Assembly: GCF_905220415.1 (NCBI RefSeq)
Contig: NC_059541.1
Span: 2,182,501-2,246,500 of the forward strand
Length of the DNA: 64,000 nucleotides
DNA from: Colias croceus
Taxonomy: Eukaryota; Arthropoda; Insecta; Lepidoptera; Pieridae
Direction: 5' to 3'
Position numbers and translations under genes: made by a program. The notes beneath the pieces were generated by a model, which worked only from the letters and a program-made list of their open reading frames with translations, had not been told where the DNA came from and ran no database searches. Positions 43,762 through 55,359 of the stretch are shown here, piece after piece (the first letter of the stretch is position 1; each line of letters begins with the position of its first letter).

Positions 43762-45705
43762 CGATGCCTCCTAAGTATACTGAGTCAACTAACAAATTTA
43801 GGTATTTTCATATTTTTATATAAACGTACATGATAAATCGTGATCTTAACGTTCGTGTTAAAAAAAATTAAAAAAGTACAATAATTACCGAGATAATTTC
43901 ACGTATACTAAATCAATTTCAACATCGGTTAAAATCGTACATTGTAAACTGATCTAAATAACATTGTACCAGTGTACGCGGGGCGTGAGGGGGGACACAA
44001 TAAACTTGTATCAATATACAAGTTTATATCGGCTCAGTAGACTATGAATGGCGGCAAGTAAGCACGCAATTTTAGGTAATAATTGTTCTTTAACATGTTA
44101 AATTAATATTATTAACAGAATGCAGTCAAACAGGGCGCGAAAATTTTAAAAATTTACACAAGAATCGATGATATTATGATGATTGATGACATGAATTAAT
44201 GATATTATGGTTATTGTTTTTTATGGCATCAACAGGCAGCAAAGAGAGGCGCTAATGAAATTTCCAGCTGTGTTTTCAAGTTTATAGAAGACACGGTGGG
44301 TAATGGTGTCAAGTCAGACAACTGTGGAGGCCAAAATAGAAACAGAATTGTATCCTTAATGTGTTATAATATGTTAGCTATTTCGAAGTTTGTTATAGAT
44401 ATTAGTCATAGTACATTTCTATTAGTGGGTCCAAATGAAGGCGACAGTATGCACGCTATAATTGAAAGACAGACGAAATCCATACAAAGTTATTAAAGTG
44501 TCTCAGGATTTAGTTAAAGACTTTAAATCAAAGCTATAACTTATAAATAACTGGAAAACTATCAATGATGGATCAAAAATGCCTTGGAATAAAGCAACAG
44601 AAGAACTAGTTTAAGGCTGGTGGATTATCCATATAGACCATTTTGTAAAACGAGATACCAAGATGATGCTTACAAGTGGATAGATTGTGCAAAGATATCA
44701 AAAGCTACACGAAATAGAAGAGAGTTAATTATTGACGTAGATAATATTTCTTTAGCTTATCAGATACCCATTCCTATTCACCAAAATAAGCACAAAGATT
44801 TGATGGATCTTTGTAAAACACTGGTAATTCCTAAAGAGTATCATTTATTTTATAATAATTTGATTTCAACGAACTCTAATGCTCTAATGGATCTAACGAC
44901 TGATTTTTAATTTGTTAAACCTTATAACTATCTTTTGAACATTAGAAATGCCTGGATTATTACGTTATTAATTTCTATAATTTTCATTTTTGTTAAACGT
45001 AAGTTACCAATTGATATTTTTTTAATAGCGATTTTTTCACGTTGTAGCATTTAGTAAAAACTAAAAATATTATGTTGAAAAGATATTCCTACTTAATTAT
45101 AGCGAAAAATACATTGTGATTCTTCAAAATGAGTTGTTATTGGTTTCTTATTCACGTTCTTCTTCCTAGCTTTTATTAATCCCACACATCGAAAGGTATG
45201 TAAAAAAAATCCTAAAAATAAACCTCAGTAAATTACATTGGTCCAGTATACGTTGAGGTTTCAAATGTTAACATTGCTGATTAATTTCCTAGTATAATGA
45301 GTCAAGTGACATAATTTCAGCATTTTATAATTTATTGAGATATAAAAACCCGAAAACAAACAAAAGTAAAATTAAATTAATAAAATGACAATCATTATTT
45401 CATGTGATTTTGGTGTAAACGATAGATTTTGATGAACAACGTACATAAATATAACTGGTAGTTAAACCATTTCACTGTTGAGTCCCGCCGGCGTATACCC
45501 AGCCATCTACAAAAAAAGCCATTTAAAAACAAAAATCAGCAAATTCATTTTATACGAAAGGAAGAGCTTATATTTTTTATTAAAAAAACATTTACTTTGT
45601 TTCGAAGTAATTAGATTTCATTAAAATATAAATGATTTGCCTTCAAATCACTCTCCTGTAAAATTACTAAAATGTCAGTTGACTCATTATACTTAGGAGG
45701 CATCG
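43762..45705 (+). mobile_element. DNA transposon with 29-bp TIRs, Sola-like (tentative)
   Basis: The left end is CGATGCCTCCTAAGTATACT followed by GAGTCAACT. The right end is its reverse complement with one mismatch (45677-45705). ATAC flanks both ends (43758-43761 and 45706-45709), and the paralogous segment has a single ATAC at 27342-27345. It is 1944 bp. Inside, in the plus direction, are transposase remnants including SDNCGGQNRNR. A 4-bp target duplication plus this motif suggests Sola, but assignment is from memory of the superfamily and not certain. Confidence 0.75.
44225..44910 (+). pseudogene. degraded transposase of the 43.8-45.7 kb element
   Basis: Readable pieces are ANEISSCVFKFIEDT, then SDNCGGQNRNRIVSLMCYNM at 44296-44496, then a frame at 44620-44910 (PYRPFCKTRYQDDAYKWIDC). 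They are separated by stops at 44497 and about 44612. The acidic SDNCGGQNRN motif looks like a catalytic region of a DDE-type transposase. The protein cannot be made as one chain. Confidence 0.6.
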
Positions 45706-45797
45706 ATACATAATTTATTTTATACGAAAACTTGCCATACTATCAATCACATCGAATTAAAAGTATTTTTGTAGATTATCCTTAGCAAATTTTGTGG

Positions 45798-47896
45798 TTA
45801 TTTATTCTTCATAATTTGCGAAAATTGTAACATGCATATAAAGTAGTTAATGCTCAGAGAAAGGAATCCCAAGGGAAAGGCCATATTCATCGGGATAATG
45901 TTCCATACACTGAAATGTGTCGGATTTGCTTCATAATATTGTAACAGCGTCTTCATATCAGCTTTATATCTTTCATCTGCAAATCAATACGACTATAAGT
46001 GTTTTAACAAATGAAAGTACTTTTAGGGTTCCATAAAAGGAAATAACGGAGCCCTTATTAAAATAATACGTTTAATGGAACCCTCGGTGCGCAAGTCCGA
46101 CTCGCACTTTGTCTGTTTTTATTTTTTCGAATTAAGTCTTTATTTTGCAAAAGTTTTCTCAAACCACGGATGATTTGCTTCATAAGGGGTGTAGTTTTAA
46201 ATGTATAACATATTATAAAAAAGAAACTGATTTATACGGAACCCTTGCTGCACTCAGTGAGACTCGCAAATGGCCGGTTTATTTCAAGAGGAATTTTATA
46301 CATACGAAAGATATTATTTTATATTTATAGCTTACACGCATCCGATGTAATTTTATTCGCCAAACATAATCGTAGGCGATTCATATCCTCTGAAATCATT
46401 TCGAATATGCCTCCACAGTAAAATATAATTAATGTGTAGTTTATCATACGAAATACTGAGCCGGAAATAATCGCCATACTTATTTCTTTACCTGTGAATA
46501 ATTTTAAATTTTGTAAATTTTACTATAATATTATATAGAGGAGGTGTACAATAAGAAACAAGTTACCAGGGGCCGTATTATGACCTCTTATTCCCAGTCA
46601 GTTACACCGTTAATTGAACTGACTTAACTTGAGGACATAATATTACCCCGGACATTTTAAAATTTTCGTTGTACTTAACGACTAAGATTCTACTAAAAAT
46701 ATCGGTCAAAGTAAAGCATTATTCCTTGAGAAATATCAATTCTGTAGGTTACATGATTTTCATGATAAAGGTACAATTCTGAGACGGGCCGCAGACCGCA
46801 AACTGCAAGCGACAACACTAATTGTTTCTATGAACATCTATGAATCGCTGCGCGTTGCGTCTGCAGGTAGCAGTGTCACCGCGCTTAGAATCAATTTCAT
46901 AGATGTTCATAGAAACAAGTGTTGTCGCTTGCAGTTTGCTGTTGCAGTTTGCGGTCTGCGGCCCGTCTCGAAATTGTACCTTTATGGTGTTAAAATGTAT
47001 GATTTTTTTTTTACTATACAGCTAAAAATAACTAACGATCGAACTTTGCACGTTACACATACCTTGATATAAATAACTCAATATAATACGATATTGTAGA
47101 CATAAAATATTGATTAAACAAAATACAGACATAGCGAGCATCTGCAAAAAAAATACACCCACTTAAATTATTCTTAAATTTTGTGAAATTACTAAGAATG
47201 ACAATTTTTATGTAATGAAAAAAATTACAAATAAATAATCACTTTTTACAAAATCGCTATTACCATAAGTTTCAACGGTTTCCCCACATCTTCAAAGCGT
47301 TGCTGAATATTCTCATATGACTCGATAGCTGCCTTTACGTTGAAACTTTCTGGATTTTGTAATTCCCTTTTCACTTTATGGGTATAAATTCGAACTCGGC
47401 AAAAATAAAGAGCTATTACAAGCAAAGGTGATAAAAGGCCACAGTCACCAATCATTCTGAGCGTAGCTCGACTCAAATGGCCCATATAATCAAAATCGGT
47501 TATTACGAAGGAAATAATAATATACGAACTATAATACATACAAATCTTGAAAAGCAAAATAAAAAGAAAATAACGTAGTATTTTCGAATAAGTTTTCCTA
47601 TGTTTCATGCTATCGACTTTTGGATCGAAAACATAATAGTTTAAAACGTATTTGTCCTCAGTGTAAAATGAAATTAAATAATACGTTAAATATTCGGAAA
47701 ATCGAGTAATAACGTTAACGAAAGGATTACCTTCGAGTTGAAAATATACATTAAAGGATACATAAACAAATAAGTATACAGTAAAAAGGTACTTGATGAA
47801 GCGAAATCTTTTAAAAATTGGCAAAGCGCAATAATAACCACAGAATAATCTTAAATACATTAATAAATGTATTTTACAAACAAACTTTTCTTTCAT
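45798..47896 (-). CDS. gustatory receptor, complete four-exon model, 348 aa
   Basis: The model is exon 1 47896-47264, exon 2 47141-47063, exon 3 46491-46336 and exon 4 45976-45798 (1047 bp, in frame). It starts MKEKFVCKIHLLMYLRLFCG, identical over this stretch to the sister at 27430-29578. Exon 1 has LISFYTEDKYVLNYYVFDP. Exon 3 has NYTLIIFYCGGIFEMISEDM. Exon 4 ends INYFICMLQFSQIMKNK-stop. Intron 2 lacks the sister's SINE and has instead a long-inverted-repeat MITE. Both sisters remain open, so both may be expressed. Confidence 0.9.
46765..46985. mobile_element. long-TIR MITE in Gr intron 2
   Basis: Arms of about 75 bp, starting ATAAAGGTACAATTCTGAGA on the left, are repeated in reverse on the right (ending ATTGTACCTTTAT). 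The right arm has an extra GCAGTTTGCTGTT stretch. The centre is about 45 bp, so the whole can form one hairpin. It is missing from the paralogous intron. Confidence 0.7.
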
Positions 47897-48204
47897 TTTG
47901 CTAGACGAGCGTTCTAGTAGTCGTAATTCAGTTTACTATTGGGGTTATTCGATTAATCTATATGAGGTATGGTTTATTTATATATATTTCATTTTCTACA
48001 CAATGTTTTCATTATTTTGAGTGTTTCATATTTCAAATTGTGTGACGATAACAAAAACTGGATAGTTATCAGGAATATATAATTTGTATTGTACGTACTA
48101 TAGGTATACATGAAAAATTTACTGCTGATTGTATATGTAAGTTAGATTAGAGAATAAGGTCTTAGTAAGATTATATGAATCTTTTCGTTTTTATAGAATA
48201 AACA

Positions 48205-48465
48205 AGTAGATAACTGCGTTAAAAACAACCGACTTCAAACTTGCACTTGCAACATTTACAAATACAGACAAAAATGCTCATAAAATAAAAACTACTGGGC
48301 CTATCCGAATAAAATTTTTATGGGACCAATTCGACACCATCCCGCATCGAACAAAAAAAGAATCACGAAAATCGGTTAGAAACCTCGGAGTAATCGGTGT
48401 ACATACATAAAAAAAAACATACCGGCCGAATTGATAACCTCCTGAAGTCGGTTAAAAATTAGCTG
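48205..48465. mobile_element. MITE-like lepidopteran repeat
   Basis: It begins GTTAAAAACAACCGACTTCA and ends GAAGTCGGTTAAAAA, an imperfect inverted pair. It lies at the end of the duplicated segment (homology with 29.8 kb stops near 48200), so its insertion may have set the apparent breakpoint. Confidence 0.55.
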
Positions 48466-48499
48466 GTGCGTTGTGCGCTCCTTTAGGCCTTAGGGTCGT

Positions 48500-48779
48500 A
48501 GATGTAATAGTTTAAGCTGTATTTGTTTTCAATATACATTCAAATGCAAATATATGCGATGTATTCAGTATATCGCCATGCGATGCTGATCGAAGGAATA
48601 TAATTCTTTTGGAAATAGGTATACCTATCAAGTATAAATAGAGGCGGAAGTATAGAAAAAAAACAGGTACTTGATGAAAAAATAACCTTTTAAAAATCGG
48701 CAGAGCACAATAATAACCACAAAGAATCCCTATATGTATACAGTACTGAATGTATTTTACAAACGAATTTCTCTTTCAT
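48500..48779 (-). pseudogene. gustatory receptor pseudogene, 5' part of exon 1
   Basis: The ATG at 48779 opens MKEKFVCKIHSVLYT-like sequence, and the YCALPIFKR-type and YKYSLNYYIYDPKA-like landmarks can be traced to about 48500. The rest of exon 1 and exons 2-4 are absent. The conserved upstream block is still present just beyond 48779. Confidence 0.7.
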
Positions 48780-48999
48780 TTTGTTAGGCGACCGTTCAAA
48801 TAATGATATTTGAATACATTCTTTCTGTATTCAGGTCGATTCAATTAAAAATACATATTGTGATAAACGGTCTATGTATAAATAATATATTTTCTAAACA
48901 ATGCTTATCATGAAATGTGTTTCATTACGATGAGCGTTTCATACTTCAAATTGTAGTGACTCGTGTAGGTTGAACGTAATAATTAAAAAGAAAACCTTA

Positions 49000-49205
49000 G
49001 GCTGTTTGCAGAGCTTGACCGACCATCAGTGCGTACCGTCGGTCCTGACGATACGCATCAACAATTGTATGACTATGACACTAATGCGCATGACAATACG
49101 CGTGCGTATGGTCGGTCTAGCTATGAACGGTTTTATGAATTGCCATACATATGACAAGCGCGACTGACGTACGCATTGATGGTCGGTCAATCTCTGCAAC
49201 CAGCC
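49000..49205. mobile_element. PIF/Harbinger-type MITE
   Basis: Ends GGCTGTTTGCAGAGCTTGAC and, reversed, GGCTGGTTGCAGAGATTGAC. TTA flanks it at 48997-48999 and 49206-49208. Related to 11828-11992, with the inner part in opposite orientation. Confidence 0.72.
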
Positions 49206-49580
49206 TTATAACATTTTTATACAGTAGTATTTTATCAATTAGGTGTTGTGTTAAATGTTGTTTGTTTATTAGTAAGCGATCGCCTCTGCCCATGATTAGT
49301 TGCGAAGGTAGGGCCTCTATGATGCGTTGTCCTCTTTTCAGGGATATGAAAAGGATTAAATGCGGAAACAGGGGAGTAGACTGCGATAGGTGAAGATAAG
49401 GAAACAAGCTTCTTACTCCTTCATTCTTTACAGGAAACAGTAGCATTCGTACGGTACTATTTCTAAACGATCTTTGTGGGCTTGTGATACCTTTCCCGGT
49501 ATGATATGGCCCAATCCGTGTCAAAGCGTGTTCGACTTCCACATTCCAACATAAGGCGGATTTATAAATAAATAAATTTA

Positions 49581-49832
49581 TATAATTTCAGGACAATTTA
49601 CACACACAGCACGCATACTAAGCTTTCGCTTGTGTTATGGAAACCAGATGGATGATAAACATACATATATATAATTTTAAATAAATGCTTATATAGATAA
49701 ATGATTAACACCCAGACACGGAGCAAACATCTTCGTTCATCACACAAATATTTGCCCCGGGTGGGAATCGAACCCACGACCTTTGGCCTAGAAGGCAGGG
49801 TCACTACCCACCAAGCCAACCGGTCAGTCATA
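49581..49832 (-). mobile_element. tRNA-derived SINE
   Basis: On the minus strand it starts near TGACTGACCGGTTGGCTTGG, with a B box GGTTCGATTCC (49777-49767 region). The body shares TGTGTGATGAACGAAG- and GGGTGTTAATCAT-type blocks with the SINE at 28295-28540. Confidence 0.72.
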
Positions 49833-49856
49833 AGAGAAGGTCAGTAAGGGGTGCCT

Positions 49857-49907
49857 CGTCCACATCCTGTTACCCGCCCCAGAAGGGAGGGTAACAGGAT
49901 GTGGACG
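49857..49907. repeat. perfect 19-bp hairpin
   Basis: CGTCCACATCCTGTTACCC at 49857-49875, a 13-nt loop, and its exact reverse complement at 49889-49907. It lies 25 bp past the SINE end. Confidence 0.88.
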
Positions 49908-50271
49908 ATTGTCACTCATCGAGTGATACCTACATGCGTTTTCTTTTAAATACATTGTTTATATTAATGAAATAAAATAAAATTATTATCCGTCTAATTA
50001 AGAGAGGCAGATTAAGTTATAAAGCATTCACTTCATTTGGAATTCTACAGAAATGAACACAAGAAAAATACTACTGACGGTAACGAAACTTCTCGAGCTT
50101 AATAGCTAGCTAATTCTCAAGCTAAATAAATTTCTGTATCAACGTAGTAGTTTTAACGGCTACCTTCATTGTACTTGTACTTTTATGATCTTTGTCATCA
50201 TAAACAATGTCTTAGTTCTGACAGGATAATAAATTTTAAGTCCAGCAAAAGCAGTCAAATTTATTTGTAAA

Positions 50272-52391
50272 TTAAAGTGCTTGAAAGTGTGTAAATTGTA
50301 ATAGACAAACTAAATAGTTAGCGATTAAGGAAACGAAGCCGAGCGGCAGACGTGCGTTCAGTGGGATGGCTCGCCACAGACTGAACGTGATTGGTTGATT
50401 CTGTAGCAGATGCAATAGCTTATTTAACTCGTCAATTCTTCTAGAATCTGAAAATTAAGAAATAGTATTATGATGATGGTATAATCTATATAATATATAA
50501 AACTCAAAGGTGACTGATATAGTGATTAGTGATCTATCAACGTACAGCCCAAACCACTGGACAGATCGGGCTGAAATTTGGCACGCAGGTAGATGTTAGG
50601 ACGGAGGCGTCCCCGGCGAAGGATTATGATCGATTCTAACCCCAAGGGGATAAAATAGGGGATGAAAGTTTGTATCATGTTTATTTATCTTTTCCACGCA
50701 AGCGAAGTTGCGGGCAACAGCTAGTTAAGTAATATAACTGATTTTCGTAGAGAATACGAAGACCTGTGACCATCTGTTCTGTTTTAATATACTACTAGTT
50801 ATAAGTTTTATTTTTATAAATAAAAGTAAATTACCTACCCGAATATGTATGTCCTAGCAAATTGAGAGGCTAATAAGCTTTTCAGACGAGTTCATTGAAA
50901 ACAAAATAATAAAAATGTTGTTCCGGTTTATCCGTATGTTTTTTACTAGAAGTAAGCATAAATACTGAACCGAATTGGAGATCTAAATATATTAATTAAG
51001 AATAAAATAGGTAACATGCTTCTGGTCTTCTAAGAACGCGAAAAACTCACATTAAATGTGTCTTTCTTAACTTAAGCAGAAAAATTGTTTTTAAATTACC
51101 AGTGCTAGTAATGATTCTGTCCGCCAAATTTATTTTAATATCATCAATAACATCGGCAGCCATTTCTAGAATAATAACAGGATACGAAACCGCCCAGTAC
51201 GAATATATGGTTCGCATCGATGCAACAAATATAGATAAAAACCTTACATCTGAAACCTAATTGAGTATATTTTTATAACATGTAAAAAATATGAAAACAT
51301 TTAATTACAATGCAATGGGTATTAAATGATGAAGGTTTCCAATTTGGAGCATAATTTTCTTGCTTTATGATAATAAAATTACAGCGAAAGTTTGTATGTT
51401 TGTTTGTTTCTCCTTCACGCAAAAACTGCTTCACCGATTTTAATGAAATTTGGCACACACATTGAGGATAACTTGGATTAACATATAGGTTATTAGTACA
51501 TAATATCATCACGCTAAGACCAATAGGAACGGAGCAATGCGGGAAAAACCGCAGGTCACAGCTAGTATTTATATATGAAAATTTCCCATACCACTATTTG
51601 ATACACGACCGAGTATTGCAAGTACAGTGAATCTACAAAAACTGAAGCAAGATGAATGGCAATCTGAAAATAAAAATAATATTATTTTGCTTTTGTACTT
51701 TATAAAATAACATTCGATAAAGTTTTATAAATGCACTTACCATTATTTTCAGCGCTGGAAGAGTCTTCGCTAGATTTTCTTGCAATTTAAAATAAATACG
51801 TATGTACCTATCTCCTTCAAAGTGAGGCTGTTCACATAACCCTCTATGTACGAGGTTGTGATAAATCTTGACTCGAACATAAAACGTAGTGAATATTATA
51901 AAAACAGGTAATCTGCCTAATTCAATAGAAAAACGCAAAATTGCCAACATACTGAAATAAACGAAGTCTTTACATTCCCAAAAAAACATGTAGTTCGGGA
52001 CACATAAAAGTAAATTGTGAACGACGATAAGCGCTAATACAAATTTGATGAATAATTTAGATTTTCTAAAAATCCGGTTTTGGTATGAACCAATATCAAT
52101 CTCTCTGTCTTGCTGTAGGTAATCTATAATATATTTATTCTTTGTCCACAGTGAGATTGCCACAAAACTTAGATACTCAAGAGGCCTGAAGTATGTTCTC
52201 TTTTCTCCATAGAAATGTGAAGTACACGGGCTAGTCAAAACAGTTGTGATTTGGAAAAAAGCCGATAAAAAACAAAGAGTTTTCAGTACCCATCGGTTTA
52301 CTTTCGTACCGGAATAGTCATAAAAGAAACCGAAAATAACGAGTACAAAAGATATGAATCGTAGATCGCATATGCTTTTAGTAACGTACAT
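50272..52391 (-). CDS. divergent gustatory receptor, four-exon model, 351 aa
   Basis: The model is exon 1 52391-51741, exon 2 51663-51592, exon 3 51256-51100 and exon 4 50447-50272 (1056 bp, in frame). It starts MYVTKSICDLRFISFVLVIF. Exon 1 keeps subfamily-like landmarks (YLSFVAISLWTKNKYIIDY, FYVRVKIYHNLVHR) and ends KIM before GTAAGTGC. Exon 3 includes SYWAVSYPVIILEMAADVID. Exon 4 ends IANYLVCLLQFTHFQAL-stop. Same architecture but low similarity to the others, so an older paralogue. Exon 3 keeps frame only if the acceptor is the TTAG seven bases upstream of the aligned CAG. Helitrons lie in introns 2 and 3. Confidence 0.75.
50485..50724 (+). mobile_element. non-autonomous Helitron (third family)
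   Basis: It starts TCTATATAATATATAAAACT after A and ends GCAAGCGAAGTTGCGGGC, then AACAGCTAG before T. It lies in intron 3 of the divergent Gr. Confidence 0.7.
51368..51565 (+). mobile_element. non-autonomous Helitron in Gr intron 2
   Basis: The body GCGAAAGTTTGTATGTTTGT through GCGGGAAAAACCGCAGGTCA ends CTAG at 51562-51565 before T. The 5' end is not exact. It ends 26 bp from exon 2. Confidence 0.65.
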
Positions 52392-52619
52392 ATTTACCAA
52401 ATGGCAGAATTCAATGGAATACTGTAGGACAATCGTAATACCACGCTTTTTACTTTATTAACTGATGTTTTATCAACGCGTTACTTCCCTTAATTGAATG
52501 AGCCGTAACGACATTTTGTATTGAAACAAAACAATTTAGGTGACCGAATAGGTAAACGTTGTTTTTGAACACGGCGAGTTTTTTGCCATACTTTATTTCC
52601 CTTAGCCTGATATTAGTGT

Positions 52620-52900
52620 AGCTATACATACTTACTTACTTACTGGAGTGGCGCAGGGACCCAAAGTGAGTCTTGGCCTCCGACAATAAGAGCCTCCATT
52701 TTACTCTATACTGCGCCATCTCTTGCCAGTTTTCGATCTGGAGGGTGCGCAGGTCTTTGGCGATTTCGTCTTTCCAGCGGTACCTAGGACGCCCAACCGG
52801 ACGACGTCCAGATGGCCGTCCCAGGTACGCCCGTTTCGCTGCTCGATCTTCCCCCATTCTTTCAACATGGCCGAGCCTGGGTTAACACCCCTCCCGCGTA
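52620..52900 (-). mobile_element. 3' end of RTE-type non-LTR retrotransposon
   Basis: The minus-strand frame at 52857-52636 encodes GRRPVGRPRYRWKDEIAKDL, then WQEMAQYRVKWRLLLSEAKT. This is the C-terminal GRPRxRW..D region common to RTE-like and related LINE polyproteins. It is followed by a (TAAG)n-type tail near 52625-52640. Endonuclease and reverse transcriptase domains are absent: a 5'-truncated copy. Confidence 0.78.
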
Positions 52901-55113
52901 AAAATAATCATGTTACGAAACCGACAAGAAAAGAGTAGCTATACATAATTTTAACAATTAATTTAACAGGCAGAAATAAAATAAATTAATATTTAATAAT
53001 TGTAAGTGAATATACAGCATTAATTTAAATAGATTCTTGACTGTTCTGGAATATAACAAAATTAGATAACAAGAGACTTTTCTGAAGCATCCCATATGCC
53101 ATTGGAAAAATTGATATAATTTAAATTTATACGGAACTCCTGAAACTGTGAAATAAAACCTTTGTTGTAATAATTTAAAGCCAATATGCATAATGCATTT
53201 TAACACTGTATGAGTAGTTATTTCACTTCAATAACTTGGTTGAAAAAAACTACAATGTGGCCATGCTTTTATTTACTACTAGCGGTCCGCCCCGGCTTCG
53301 CCCAGGCGTGATTGAGTAACAGACAGACAGACAGAGTTACTTTCGCATTTATAATATCAGTATGGATTTAAAAACATTTTAGCTTGGCGTGATTAATTAT
53401 ACATAATATATAATCAACCTTTTAAATTCTATGTATAAAACAATAAACACACGTTATTCAGAGTTAAATTACACCTAATATAAAATGCAGAAAGATAATA
53501 TGTATTTCCTTAATATAATGCAGTTCCTGAGCTGTTTAATCCATCCCTGGATTCACACCTCGCGTGGGATACATGAAATAATTAATAGGCGACTACAACA
53601 AATAAACACCAACCGATGTAGAAAACGCATTTTCAACTTTATAACCGCGTACTAGAGTTCACTTTTCAATATGTTAATGTAGAAGATTTAGCATCCACCT
53701 AATTTTCGTTGAAAGTGATTTTATAACACGTGCTCTCTAGTTGACTTTTAAAATTTTTGTATTTAATAAGCACAAAGGTTTTGATTTGCATTTTATGATT
53801 AGAAATCTTCGTATTGCCTTGTGAATGTGAAGTTTTAATTAATAAGAAATCTTTATAATTTTTAAAATTTTTGTTCATTTTGTACGCAATTACCTTAATT
53901 GAGAATTAGGTACTTGAAGTGTGATATAGCATTATTTCTCTAGGGAAAGAGGTTAAATTGTGCAAAGAAAACTTTCTAGGCAATTTGTTACCGGGCTCCT
54001 TTCCCGCCATTAAAATTGTAAAATTTTAAAAAGGTACACACTTAATATTCAATAATTATTGTACGAAACCACAGACGAAAGTATAAGAAAAACAAATATA
54101 TGTTAGGCATAATTACATAAATTTTTCAAAATAACTTTTATAAGCTTAATAATGAAAGTAACTAATATTATAGTCTTTGTCTTAAGATTTCTTAAAAAAA
54201 AAATTGAAAAAAAAAAGCATAATTGAAGGGCCAACGTTTAGCAAATAAATTATGTTTAATTAATTCTTATTCCAAAATATTTTTTTGGGACAGCATAATT
54301 AACTTTTAAATTTTATTTTGTAATAAACAATATTCGGTGTCAGCTGTTTCTTAATTTAAAAAGGGTATGATAATGGAGGGTCTAATGAATTAGGGAATAG
54401 GCTATCTACATTTACAATATATTTTATTTACTTTCACATTAATATTGGTATAAAGTTTCAAACATCTTATAAACGTACCTACCTAAATTTAGTTTTAGCA
54501 ATTTTAATGTAGCAAAATTTATTCAATGATTCATTTCACAGTAAATTCAAAATACTTTAAAGCATATTAAATAACATAAACATAATAATTTATCCTAAAA
54601 TGTCTTAAATTTTATATGTGAAACAACTTACAAAAAATCTGAAAGTACATGAGCGAAACCGCGTCAAACCAGCTAGCAATAATCTTTACATCCAGAAATC
54701 TAGATACAAGTTAAACCAATCAAATAGCAAAACAAATAAATACCTAGCTTTAGCCCATGAATACAAATTTAATTACTTCCAAACGACTAACACTTAATGT
54801 TTATTGCCAATTTAGGTCACAGACATTACGTCCAAAGTACTGTCGCTGTGTTTGTGTGTTTATGTCAATGGATTAACTTGATTTTATAAGAATTCCAGGA
54901 CAAATTCTAGGATTACGTTTTATAGGTATTTAAATAAATAAACATACAAACTACTGAAACTTATCTTCCAGTAACAATGAGTTAGGCAACCCGACTCTGT
55001 CTCAAATGCAAATTTTGAGGTAAGTATTCAGATGATTGAAAACATAAATTAGACATAGACATTTTAAATTAAAGAGATACACATCACTTTTAGTTACAGT
55101 TCTGTAAAGGTAA
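52901..55113. other. AT-rich intergenic DNA, no gene seen
   Basis: Apart from an 88-bp Helitron remnant (53279-53366) I recognise nothing. Open frames here are short and without motifs. Confidence 0.5.
53279..53366 (-). mobile_element. 88-bp Helitron remnant
   Basis: On the minus strand it runs TCCATACTGATATTATAAAT to a GC-rich hairpin and CTAG, with T and A flanks. Most of the interior is deleted, but both termini are kept. Confidence 0.65.
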
Positions 55114-55303
55114 TCTATACCAATATTATAGAGCTTTAGAGTTTGTTTGTTTGATCGCGCTAATCTCAGGAACTACTAGTCCGATTTGAAACATAATTTC
55201 GGTGTTGGATAACCCATTTATCGAGGAAGACTATAGGCTATATAATATTATCATCACCCTATGACCAACAGGGGCGGAGCAATGTGGGTAAAATCGCGGG
55301 GCA
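55114..55303 (+). mobile_element. Helitron, 3' end lost
   Basis: It begins TCTATACCAATATTATAGAG and resembles the body at 51368-51565 (GGGCGGAGCAATG, GGCTATATAATATTATCATC). It ends at the MITE boundary without CTAG. Confidence 0.5.
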
Positions 55304-55359
55304 TTAAGTGCCTTGTTCACGGTCAAACGACAGTGAATAGTATTGACGTACGTTAATAA

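Larger units (their letters stand above)
48780..50271. other. intergenic with a MITE, a SINE and a hairpin
   Basis: No gene was recognised. The open frames at 49117-49542 do not resemble a known family and overlap the MITE at their end. The listed repeats account for about 500 bp. Confidence 0.5.

Noticed and set aside
49117..49542. 141-codon frame as a host gene
   Set aside because: It has no recognised domain and runs into the Harbinger-type MITE.
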